A DNA stretch of 64,000 nucleotides from JAUXJB01 sp965226855 (GTDB lineage: Bacteria; Myxococcota_A; UBA9160; SZUA-336): contig CBDDEE010000032.1 in the NCBI GenBank assembly GCA_965226855.1, forward strand, positions 496,001 to 560,000, read 5' to 3'. Positions 9,028-16,887 of this stretch are shown piece by piece. The position numbers and the translations under genes are program-made. The notes under the pieces were generated by a model. That model was given only the letters and a program-made list of their open reading frames with translations, was not told the DNA's origin and did not search any database. Position 1 is the stretch's first letter, and every line of letters starts with the position of its first letter.

Positions 9028-10117
9028 GCGCTTCTGGAGGTAGTCGAGGACCAGCTTGACGAGGCGGCGACGGTCGATTGGCTTCGTCGCGAAGTCGGTA
9101 CAGCCGGCGTCGAGGCAGCGCTGCCGGTCGCCGGCCACGCGGGCGCGTGGGCGGTGAGCGCGATGATGGGTAGCTCGTAGCCGCTCTCCCGCAAGCGACG
9201 ACTGGCCTCGTAGCCGTCCATGACCGGCATCTGCATGTCCATCAGGATCAGATCGAAGGCTTCTCCCGCTTCGTGCGCGGCGAGCGCGTGATCCACTCCG
9301 ACCGCGCCGTTCTCCGCGTGGCTGACGTCGAAGCCGGACTTCTTCAGCGTGAACGAGATGAGGCGCCGACTTCTTCAGCGTGAACGAGATGTCCTCCACG
9401 AGCAGGATCCTCGCGCCCGGACCGGTCTCCCGCGTCCTGTCGAGAAAGGCCCGCGTTGAGTCGTCCTCGTCAGGAAGCACGTCGCAGCTGCGCGAGCGTG
9501 CGCCTGGATCTTCGATCAGCTCGACCCCGTCGAGTGAGCCCGCGTCCACGCGAATCTTGAAGCAGCTGCCTTCGCCCTCCGTGCTCTCCACTTCGATGTC
9601 ACCACCCAGCAGGCGGGCAAGTTGACGCGAGATCGTCAGGCCGAGGCCTGTTCCACCGAACCTGCGAGTCATCGAGGTGTCGCCCTGCGAGAACGCGTCG
9701 AAGATCCCGCCGAGGCTGCCGTGCGGAATGCCGACGCCGCTGTCCGTCACGCGGATAAGGAGGGCGGGCGGCTGCTTCTCCGAGCGCAATAGCTCCACGG
9801 AGAGCACGACCGATCCCCGATCGGTGAACTTGATCGCGTTGCCAACGGTGTGAATCAGGATCTGTCGCAGCCGGACGGGGTCCGTCCGGATCTCGCGGGG
9901 AATCGCTCCGAGGTACTCGATGTCGAAGCGGAGCCCCTTGGCCTCGGCAGAGCCGCGCATCACTGACTCGAGCTCCGCGAGGATCTCGAGCGGAGGCGTC
10001 ATCATGCGCTGCACGTCGATCTCCCCGGACTCGAGCCTGGACAGGTCGAGGACGTCGCTCAGCACGTGCATCAGGTGAGTGGCGTTCCGCTTGATCGTAT
10101 GCAGCCGCTCGACCCGA
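9022..10117 (-). pseudogene. Hybrid histidine kinase, C-terminal part (IS-disrupted, frameshifted)
   Basis: Downstream fragment of a kinase split by the IS element at 10122-11392. It encodes the end of the dimerisation helix (HLMHVLSDVLDLSRLESGEI) and the HATPase domain with N (VGNAIKFTD), G1 (DSGVGIP) and G2 (GGTGLGLTI) boxes. The receiver domain begins RILLVED. It then shifts frame at a 31-bp tandem duplication (GACTTCTTCAGCGTGAACGA at 9337 and again at 9368). The phospho-acceptor region DLILMDMQMPVMDGYEA is therefore readable only in another frame (9009-9296). A second indel near 9130-9145 brings the original frame back for AGDRQRCLDAGC and the receiver end. The net change is a multiple of three, but the Asp-bearing middle is scrambled. 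The gene is very likely inactive. Confidence 0.88.
9337..9391. repeat. 31-bp tandem duplication inside the kinase receiver domain
   Basis: The 24-nt string beginning GACTTCTTCAGCGTGAACGA occurs at 9337-9360 and 9368-9391, an offset of 31 bp. Deleting one unit restores a normal receiver start on the minus strand: ISFTLKKSGFDVSHAENGAV. The duplication is therefore the cause of the first frameshift. Confidence 0.9.
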
Positions 10118-10121
10118 CTAG
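10118..10121. repeat. CTAG target-site duplication, left of IS copy 1
   Basis: CTAG directly precedes the CAGGCTGC terminal repeat. The matching CTAG is at 11393-11396. Removing 10122-11396 restores the kinase frame across the junction. Confidence 0.85.
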
Positions 10122-11392
10122 CAGGCTGCTGAAAAACTCCTCATCGAAGGGTACCTTTGAGGGAAGCCCCAAGGGGGAGATGTGAGAGGACCGCAGACGC
10201 TCCAGGGTGGGATCTTCAGCTACGTATCGCTGGAGTCCCGGATTCCCGAGGACCATCCGCTTCGAGCGATCCGGCGACTGGTGGACGCGGCGCTGGAGCA
10301 GCTGTCGCGACGCTTCGATGGTATCTACGCCAAAGGGGTCGGCCGACCGTCGGTCCCGCCGGAGCAGCTGTTGCGGGCGCTGCTGTTGCAGGTGCTGTAC
10401 ACGATCCGGAGCGAGCGCCAGCTGATCGAGCAGATCGACTACAACCTGCTCTACCGCTGGTTCGTGGGCCTGGAGCTGGACGATGAGGTGTTCAGCGCGA
10501 CGGTGTTCACCAAGAATCGGGAACGGCTGCTGAAGGGCGAGATCGCTCAGCATTTCTTCGAGGCGGTGCTGGCGCAGGCGGAGTCGGAGGGGTTGGTGTC
10601 ATCGGAGCACTTCACGGTGGACGGGACGCTGATCGAGGCGTGGGCGAGCCAGAAGAGCTTCGTGCGCAAGGACGAGAAGCGCAGGGACGATGACGACCCG
10701 GGCAACCCGACGGTCAACTTCCGGGGCGAGAAGCGGAGCAACCAGACGCATGCGTCGAGGACGGATCCGGACGCCCGACTGGCGGGGATGAGGGGCCAGG
10801 GCGCGCGGCTCGCGTATCAGGGACACGTCGTGACGGAGAACCGCAACGGCCTGGTGGTGGCGGCGAAGCTCACTCAGGCGTCGGGGTATGCGGAGCGCGA
10901 AGCGGCTCTCGAGATGGTGCTGGGTCTGGGGGGCGCTCGCCGGATCACCCTGGCTGGAGACAAGGGCTACGACGCCAAGAGCTTTGTGCAGGCGCTTCGG
11001 GCCTGGAGCGTTACCCCGCACGTGGCACAGAACACGACGAACCGCCGAAGCGCGATCGATCGAAGGACCACAGGACACCCGGGCTACGAGGTGAGCCAGC
11101 GCTTCCGCAAACGGGTGGAGGAGGTGTTTGGCTGGATGAAGACGGTGGGCTTGATGCGCAAGACCCGGCACCGGGGCACGGATCGGGTCGGCTGGGTCTT
11201 CACCTTCACTGCTGCGGCCTACAACCTGGTCCGTATCCGCAACCTGTTGGAGGCGACATAGCTCATGATCCCGCAAGATCTACCCGTGCGACACCGAACC
11301 GGTTCGTACCGGGAACGGCGATCCCTCTCCCTGCTCGGCACGCCTCCCGTCAGAGGCGTCCCGCCCAACCCAGTCACTTTCTCCGCAGCCTG
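10122..11392 (+). mobile_element. IS5-family-type insertion sequence, copy 1 (1271 bp)
   Basis: Bounded by imperfect terminal inverted repeats: CAGGCTGCTGAAAAACT at the left, and CAGGCTGCGGAGAAAGT as the reverse complement of the right end. It is flanked by CTAG on both sides, in line with the 4-bp YTAR targets known for the IS5 family. It carries one transposase gene. It inserted into a histidine-kinase gene between the codons for the segment ending DLSRAP and the segment starting SRVERLH. Excision of the element plus one CTAG (1275 bp, 425 codons) rejoins the two parts in frame. The stretch 11262-11392 after the transposase is non-coding IS end. Confidence 0.92.
10182..11261 (+). CDS. IS5-type DDE transposase (copy 1)
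   Basis: 359 residues from GTG 10182. The N-terminal DUF772-type helical region contains RPSVPPEQLLRALLLQVLY and YNLLYRWFVGL. The DDE catalytic core has Asp in FTVDGTLIEAW, Asp in LAGDKGYDAKSF and Glu in RVEEVFGWMKT (order D-D-E, about residues 146, 265 and 310). The protein is complete and identical to that of the second copy at 41777-42856, so the element is probably recent and potentially active. Assignment to a subgroup within IS5 would need a database search. Confidence 0.92.
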   Translation: MRGPQTLQGGIFSYVSLESRIPEDHPLRAIRRLVDAALEQLSRRFDGIYAKGVGRPSVPPEQLLRALLLQVLYTIRSERQLIEQIDYNLLYRWFVGLELDDEVFSATVFTKNRERLLKGEIAQHFFEAVLAQAESEGLVSSEHFTVDGTLIEAWASQKSFVRKDEKRRDDDDPGNPTVNFRGEKRSNQTHASRTDPDARLAGMRGQGARLAYQGHVVTENRNGLVVAAKLTQASGYAEREAALEMVLGLGGARRITLAGDKGYDAKSFVQALRAWSVTPHVAQNTTNRRSAIDRRTTGHPGYEVSQRFRKRVEEVFGWMKTVGLMRKTRHRGTDRVGWVFTFTAAAYNLVRIRNLLEAT

Positions 11393-11396
11393 CTAG

Positions 11397-11721
11397 GGGC
11401 GCGAGAGAGGTCGCCCTCCTCGAGCAGCAGGTCCGCGAAGCCGAGGATCGCGGTCATGGGAGTCCGCAGCTCGTGACTCATGTTCGCAAGAAACTGCGCT
11501 TTGGCCCGCGCAATGGCTGCGGAGCTTCGGGTGGCGTCGATCAGGTCTTCGAGCGACCTCCTGGACGTGGAGATGGTCGAGCGCAGCACCCGCGAGATGG
11601 CGGTCGTGTCCTGTCGCGTCAGCTCGAGCTCGCGGGTGAGCGCGGCGACCCTGATGCGCAGCCCCGCGATCTCTTCCATGAGCTCGCTTCTCGACTTCTC
11701 CTGGTCGCTGCGCTCAGACAC
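11397..11721 (-). pseudogene. Hybrid histidine kinase, N-terminal part (IS-disrupted)
   Basis: Upstream fragment of the split kinase. It begins at GTG 11721 with a coiled-coil segment (residues 1-65) and then the phospho-acceptor motif FLANMSHELRTPMTAILGFA, the HisKA H-box. There is no recognisable membrane or sensor domain, so the original protein was probably cytosolic and read input through its coiled coil or a partner. The IS breaks it after DLSRAP. As it stands the frame runs into the IS and stops, giving about 115 residues without an ATP-binding domain. Confidence 0.88.
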
Positions 11722-11774
11722 CTCTGCCCTTTCGGGTCCGGCCCACTTCTAGATCGGATGTATCATCGGCTCAC

Positions 11775-13850
11775 ATGAGGACCGTTGTGGTGAGCTGTCC
11801 GGCATGTCGCCGAGAGAGCCCCGTAGAGAACAACTTTTGCGGGGCCTGCGGCGCGCGCCTTTTGGGCGGCGATCCGCGCGCCTACACGCCGAGACACCTC
11901 GCAGAGAAGATTCTCAACACTCGATCCGCGCTCGTAGGCGAGCGCAAGCAGGTGACGGTTTTGTTTGTCGATGTCCAGGGCTCGAGCGGTCTGTCGAGAA
12001 GCGTCGACGCGGAGCGCTGGCACGGCATCATGGACCGCTTCTTCTCGATCCTGACGGACTGTGTCCACCGCTACGAGGGAACGATCAACCAGTTCACCGG
12101 CGATGGGGTCATGGCACTGTTCGGGGCTCCCGTTGCCCACGAGGACCACGCGCTCCGCGCCTGTCACGCGGCGCTCGATATCGACGTCGAGCTTCGCTCG
12201 CTCCATGCGAGCCTGGCTCGCGAGCAGCTCGGCTTCGCGGTCCGGATGGGGATGAACTCGGGTGAGGTGGTCGTCGGACGGATCGGCGACGACCTGCGCA
12301 TGGACTACACCGCGCAGGGCTACACGACGACGCTCGTGTCCCGCATGCAGATGATCGCGGAGCCGGGCTCGGTGTGTCTGACCCAGCACACTGCGGCGCT
12401 GGTCGATGGCTTCTTCGAGCTGTGGGACCTGGGCACGCCCGAACTCAAAGGTGTGAGCGAACCCGTTCGCGTGTACCGGCTCGAGGGTCGTGGTGAGCTC
12501 TTGACTCGACTCGACCTCGCGCGCGCCCGCGGTCTCACCCGATGGGTAGGACGAGGCGCGGAGCTCGGGGCCCTGGAGTCCGCGCTGGCGCGGGCACTCG
12601 ATTCGGAGGCTCAAGTGATCGGCGTGGTGGGCGAGGCCGGTGTCGGAAAGAGCCGCCTCTGCCTCGAGTTCCTCGAACGCTGCCGTGAGCGCGGGCTCGC
12701 GGTCATCAGGGCGAGCTGTCCTGCCTACGGACGCTCCGTTCCCCTGCTGCCGGTGCGAGACCTGTTGCGTGGTCTCCTTAATCTGGAGGCAGAGGATGAT
12801 GCTGCCGCGGCGCGCGAGAAGATCGAGGCCACGCTCCTGGAGCTCGATCCCGCCTTCGGCTCCGCGCTTCCGCTCGTGTACGACCTGCTCGGGGTGGGCG
12901 CGGATGCGAGCGTGCTTGCCCTCGACCCGTCGAGCCGCCGTCGGCGGCTGTGGGAGCTTCTGGGAAGGCTGCTTCAGAAGCGCAGCACGATCGCACCGTC
13001 GGTGCTCGTGATCGAGGACCTGCACTGGATCGACCCGGAGAGCGACGAGCTGCTCGCGCGCATCGTCGACGCCGTGGGCTGGACGCGAACACTCCTCGTG
13101 CTGAACTTTCGCCCGGGCTATCGCGCGGACTGGATGAGCGCTCCCTACTACTCGGCCCTGCCCGTGGCGCCCCTGGACGACGAGGCGGCAGAGGAGCTGC
13201 TGCGGAGCCTGCTCGGTGACGATCCCTCGGTGCGCAAGGTTCGGAAGCTCGTGCACGGCAGGACCGGCGGGAATCCCTTCTTCATCGAAGAGGTCGTCCA
13301 GGAGCTGGTCGCCTCCGAGAAGCTCGACGGGGAGCGCGGCTCCTACCGTCAGGTGGGGGAGCTCGCAGAGATCCAAATACCCGTGTCCGTGGTGGCCGTG
13401 ATCGAGGCCCGGATCGATAGGCTGCCCGAGCGCGAGAAGCAGCTCTTGCAGATGGCGGCGGTGATCGGACGGAGCTTCTCCCAACCCGTGTTGGAATCGG
13501 TAGCCGCGCTCCGCGGCGAGGAGGTCGAGGAGGCCCTCGAGGTACTGCGCGAGGGAGAGTTCATCTACCGGGATCGGGCGTCGTCGAGTGCGAGTGGCGA
13601 CCACGCGTTCAAGCACTCGCTCACCCACGAGGTCGCGTACCTGTCGCAGCTGCAAGACACGCGGCAGCAGATCCACGCGACGGTTGCCCGAGCGCTCGAA
13701 GGGCTGCGCGCCGATCGGCTCGGAGAGCTGGCGGCGTTGCTGGCGCACCACTGGGGAGAGGCGGGCCAGCCACACGAGGCCGCGCGTTGGCGTCGCCGGG
13801 CGGCTCTCAAGGTCTCACGCATCCAGATCTCGGGCCGGAGAAAGCCCTGA
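11775..13850 (+). CDS. Adenylate cyclase / AAA ATPase regulator, C-terminally truncated
   Basis: 691 residues. It starts with a zinc ribbon (CPAC and CGAC, residues 8-25). A class III nucleotide cyclase domain follows (VTVLFVDVQGSS near 58; TGDGVMALFGAP near 110), then a STAND/AAA-type ATPase with Walker A GEAGVGKS near 296 and VIEDLHWIDPES near 414. It is a paralogue of the gene at 43012-46308 but lacks that protein's TPR half. After RRRAAL the natural continuation GLTHPDLGPEKALRRW is visible in another frame (about 13813-13860), so a frameshift and a larger 3' loss ended the gene. It lies 53 nt from the start of the disrupted kinase, head to head. The cyclase domain itself looks intact; function is doubtful. 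Confidence 0.82.
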   Translation: MRTVVVSCPACRRESPVENNFCGACGARLLGGDPRAYTPRHLAEKILNTRSALVGERKQVTVLFVDVQGSSGLSRSVDAERWHGIMDRFFSILTDCVHRYEGTINQFTGDGVMALFGAPVAHEDHALRACHAALDIDVELRSLHASLAREQLGFAVRMGMNSGEVVVGRIGDDLRMDYTAQGYTTTLVSRMQMIAEPGSVCLTQHTAALVDGFFELWDLGTPELKGVSEPVRVYRLEGRGELLTRLDLARARGLTRWVGRGAELGALESALARALDSEAQVIGVVGEAGVGKSRLCLEFLERCRERGLAVIRASCPAYGRSVPLLPVRDLLRGLLNLEAEDDAAAAREKIEATLLELDPAFGSALPLVYDLLGVGADASVLALDPSSRRRRLWELLGRLLQKRSTIAPSVLVIEDLHWIDPESDELLARIVDAVGWTRTLLVLNFRPGYRADWMSAPYYSALPVAPLDDEAAEELLRSLLGDDPSVRKVRKLVHGRTGGNPFFIEEVVQELVASEKLDGERGSYRQVGELAEIQIPVSVVAVIEARIDRLPEREKQLLQMAAVIGRSFSQPVLESVAALRGEEVEEALEVLREGEFIYRDRASSSASGDHAFKHSLTHEVAYLSQLQDTRQQIHATVARALEGLRADRLGELAALLAHHWGEAGQPHEAARWRRRAALKVSRIQISGRRKP

Positions 13851-13883
13851 GGCGCTGGTGTAGAATGCGCACGGAGGTGCCGT

Positions 13884-15458
13884 ATGGAAGTTCCGTTGCT
13901 GACCGACGACTTCCTCCGTCGTCCAGCTCTGCTCTACCCGGAAAAACTCGCGATTGTCGATGGCGACCGTCGCTTCACATACGGTGAGTACAGCCAACGC
14001 GTCAACCGACTGTCTCACGCCCTCCTGGAGCTCGGCGTTGCTGCGGACGATCGCGTCTGTATCCTGAGCCCGAACTCCCACTTCTTCCTGGAGAGCTTCT
14101 ACGCGACGAGCCAGATCGGTGCGGTGCTCGTTCCGTTGAACTATCGACTCGCCCCAGAGGATCATGCGTACATTCTGAACCACGCCAGGGTGAAGGTGGT
14201 GCTCGTCGACTACGACTACACGGCTGTCGTGGATGAGATCCGACCGCAGCTGCTGACTGTGGAGACCTGGATCGTGGCCCAGGACTCCGGCGAGGCACCG
14301 AGCGGCTGGACCGACTGGGAGATGCTGATCGCGAACGAGCCTGCGAAGCCTCCCCCTCAGATCGAGCGGGGAGAGAACGATCTGGTCTCGATCAACTACA
14401 CCTCGGGGACGACCGCACGGCCGAAGGGCGTCATGCTGACGCACCGCAACTGCTACATCAATGCGTACAATCTCATCGCGCATCTGCGCATCGGCCACGG
14501 GGACGTGGAGCTCTGGACTCTGCCGATGTTCCACTGCAATGGCTGGGGTGGGGTCTACGCGCTGACTGGGATGGGCGGAACGCACGTAGTGCTCCGCGCA
14601 GTGGACGGTGCGGCGATCTTCCGGCTGATCGAGCGCGAGAAGGTCACGTTCGCGTGTATGGCGCCCGCGGTATTGCGAACGGTCCTCGACTACCCGGGAA
14701 AGTCGAAGCACGAGATCGAGACGTGCCCGCGCTTCACGGTAGCCGGGGCGCCGCCTCCCGCGGCCTTCATCGAGCGGCTGGAGCGAGAGCTCGGCTGGGA
14801 ATTCATCCAGATCTACGGCCTCACTGAGACCGCTCCGTTGCTGACCGTTTCGACGACGGACTTCGCCACGCGACACGATGACTACGCGCGCCGCTCCCGC
14901 GCCGGCGTAGCCGGGATCGGCGTGAAGCTCGAGGTCAGAGCCCCAGATGGAGGTCGCGTACCAATGGACGGCGAGACTGTCGGAGAGGTGTGCGCTCGCT
15001 CGAACGTGGTCTTCAAGGGCTATTGGGAGCAGCCGGAGGAGACCGCGGAAGCGATCCACGACGGCTTCTTCCACACGGGCGATCTGGCCGTCTGGGACGA
15101 GACGGGCAGCATCCACATCGTGGATCGAAAGAAGGACGTCATCATCTCGGGCGGAGAGAACATAAGCTCGGCGGACGTCGAAGACATCCTCTACAAGCAC
15201 AAGGCGGTACTCGAGTGCGCGGTCATCGGAGTGCCTGACAAGAAGTGGGGAGAGACGCCGAAGGCACTGATCGTTCCGCGCGAGGGTCACGAGGTGAGCG
15301 AGAAGGAGCTCATCGACTTCTGTCGTGAGCGACTCGCGCACTTCAAGTGCCCGACCTCGGTGGAGTTCCTGAGCGAGCTTCCGCGGACCGCGACCGGAAA
15401 GCTCCAGAAGTTCCGTCTGCGCGAAAAGTACTGGGGGACGGAGCGCCGCGTCGGTTAG
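13884..15458 (+). CDS. Acyl-CoA synthetase (AMP-forming)
   Basis: 524 residues of the ANL superfamily. The start ATG has GGAGGT 7 nt upstream. Motifs: nucleotide-binding loop YTSGTTARPKGVMLTHRN near residue 171, IYGLTETAP near 310, the hinge region FHTGDLAVWDETGSIHIVDR followed by KKDVIISGGENISS, and the catalytic lysine in PRTATGKLQKF near residue 510. It activates a carboxylic acid to its acyl-CoA through an acyl-adenylate; family features suggest a medium- or long-chain fatty acid. It directly follows the truncated cyclase gene, and its upstream region may be the fused breakpoint of that gene. Confidence 0.9.
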   Translation: MEVPLLTDDFLRRPALLYPEKLAIVDGDRRFTYGEYSQRVNRLSHALLELGVAADDRVCILSPNSHFFLESFYATSQIGAVLVPLNYRLAPEDHAYILNHARVKVVLVDYDYTAVVDEIRPQLLTVETWIVAQDSGEAPSGWTDWEMLIANEPAKPPPQIERGENDLVSINYTSGTTARPKGVMLTHRNCYINAYNLIAHLRIGHGDVELWTLPMFHCNGWGGVYALTGMGGTHVVLRAVDGAAIFRLIEREKVTFACMAPAVLRTVLDYPGKSKHEIETCPRFTVAGAPPPAAFIERLERELGWEFIQIYGLTETAPLLTVSTTDFATRHDDYARRSRAGVAGIGVKLEVRAPDGGRVPMDGETVGEVCARSNVVFKGYWEQPEETAEAIHDGFFHTGDLAVWDETGSIHIVDRKKDVIISGGENISSADVEDILYKHKAVLECAVIGVPDKKWGETPKALIVPREGHEVSEKELIDFCRERLAHFKCPTSVEFLSELPRTATGKLQKFRLREKYWGTERRVG

Positions 15459-15471
15459 CGGCGGCTACCGA

Positions 15472-15666
15472 TCAGGAGTCGTCGATCGAGAGCGCCTGGC
15501 GTGGGCAGAGGCGCACCGCGTTCTCGACCTTCTCGCGAAGCTCGGGTCCCGGGCTCTCCTGGAGGATGTCGAGGTTGTCCTCTTCGTCGACGCGGAACAC
15601 CTCGGGAGCTTGTTGCATACAGATCGCGTTGGCTTCGCAGAGGTCGTAATCCACCTTGATCTTCAT
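15472..15666 (-). CDS. Small 3Fe-4S-type ferredoxin
   Basis: 64 residues with the cluster pattern CEANAIC (residues 10-16) and a distal CP in AVRLCPRQAL near residue 54. The second cysteine position of a 4Fe-4S site is replaced by Ala, as in ferredoxins that carry a [3Fe-4S] cluster and feed electrons to cytochrome P450 monooxygenases. The ATG has GAGGAGG upstream. It is last in the minus-strand operon, 39 nt after the MalY-type gene. No P450 is present in the window, so its partner is elsewhere. Confidence 0.87.
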   Translation of the reverse strand: MKIKVDYDLCEANAICMQQAPEVFRVDEEDNLDILQESPGPELREKVENAVRLCPRQALSIDDS

Positions 15667-15705
15667 GGATGCCTCCTCGGAATGGCGACTAGGATACCAC
15701 GAGTC

Positions 15706-16869
15706 CTAGGATGCTTGTGAGCGCACGGCTTTCGCCATGCGTTCGAGTGCCTCGGTGAGGATGCTCTTGGAAGTGGCGAAGTTCAGTCGGATGAAGCCGT
15801 CCCCGCCCTGACCGAAGCTCTCGCCGCGAGAGAGCGCAACCCGGGCGTCTTCGAGGAAGAACTCGTAGGGCTCGCGAGGGAGCCCGAGCGGACGGCAGTC
15901 GAGCCACGCCAGATACGTTCCTTCGGGACGGAAATAGCGGACCGCCGGAAGCTCCGCACGAAGGAACTGCTCGAGCAGGTCGAGATTTCCCGAGATGTAA
16001 CGAAGGACGTCGTCCAGCCAGGGCTGGCAGCGCGTCCACGCCAGCTCGGTGGCGGCTGTCCCCAGCGATCCCAGCCCGCCAAGGATGTGCCTGGAAAGGG
16101 AGCTGAAGCGCTTCTGCAGCTCGGCGCTGCCGAAGGCGGCAACGGAGCAGCGCAGCCCCGCGATGTTGAACGCCTTGGTCGCCGAGGCGAGTGTGACCGT
16201 GCGCGCCGCGACTTCGGGACCGAGGGTGGCGAGCGGAACGTGCCGGTGCGGAGCGAACACGAGATCCGCGTGGATCTCGTCGCTGATGATGACGAGGTCC
16301 GCCTCGATTGCGAGCTCCGCCAGCTGCTCGAGCTCCTCGCGCCGGAACACGCGGCCGGTGGGATTCTGCGGGTTGCAGAACATGATCGCCTCGGTGTCTG
16401 CATCGATGCAGGCACGCAGGGCGTCGAAGTCGATCGTGTAGCCGGAGTCGGCTGCCGGCAGCTCGTTCGTGACCATGCGTCGGCCCAGGTGGTTCACGCA
16501 GCTGAGAAAGGGCGGGTAGACGGGGGTCTGCACCACGGTGCCCGCCCCTTCGGATGTGAGCGTCGAGAGCGCGACGTACATGCCCTGGACGACGTCGGTG
16601 ATCACCGTGACCCGCGCAGGGTCGAGATTCCAGCCGAAGCGCTCCTGCACGCGCGTGGCGAAGATGGTGGGTAGCCCCTCCCGTCTGGGATGCAGCGGAT
16701 AGCCCACGTCGGAGTTCTCGAGGGTCTCCCTCAGTAGCTCCCGGATCGGCTCGGCCAGCGCGAAGTCCATGTCCGCGACCCAGAGGGGCAACACGTCGTC
16801 GGGATAGTGCTGCCACTTCTCCCCCCGGGTCTTCCGCAGGCGCCGGATGTCAACGTCATCGAAGCTCAT
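15706..16869 (-). CDS. MalY/PatB-family PLP-dependent C-S lyase / aminotransferase
   Basis: 387 residues, fold type I PLP enzyme. N-terminal signature LPLWVADMDFALAEPIRELL; NPTGRVFRREELEQL near residue 165; ISDEIHADLVF near 195; PLP-binding lysine in TLASATKAFNIAGLRCS near 232. This pattern belongs to the MalY/PatB group, many members of which have cystathionine beta-lyase activity. The start is 18 nt after the addA stop, so it is probably co-transcribed with the repair nuclease genes. No functional link between them is evident. Confidence 0.88.
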   Translation of the reverse strand: MSFDDVDIRRLRKTRGEKWQHYPDDVLPLWVADMDFALAEPIRELLRETLENSDVGYPLHPRREGLPTIFATRVQERFGWNLDPARVTVITDVVQGMYVALSTLTSEGAGTVVQTPVYPPFLSCVNHLGRRMVTNELPAADSGYTIDFDALRACIDADTEAIMFCNPQNPTGRVFRREELEQLAELAIEADLVIISDEIHADLVFAPHRHVPLATLGPEVAARTVTLASATKAFNIAGLRCSVAAFGSAELQKRFSSLSRHILGGLGSLGTAATELAWTRCQPWLDDVLRYISGNLDLLEQFLRAELPAVRYFRPEGTYLAWLDCRPLGLPREPYEFFLEDARVALSRGESFGQGGDGFIRLNFATSKSILTEALERMAKAVRSQAS

Positions 16870-16887
16870 GGTCCGCGCATTGTAGCG

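Noticed and set aside
11763..13775. 670-codon minus-strand frame over the truncated cyclase gene
   Set aside because: It mirrors the cyclase/ATPase gene codon by codon and shows no recognisable domains.
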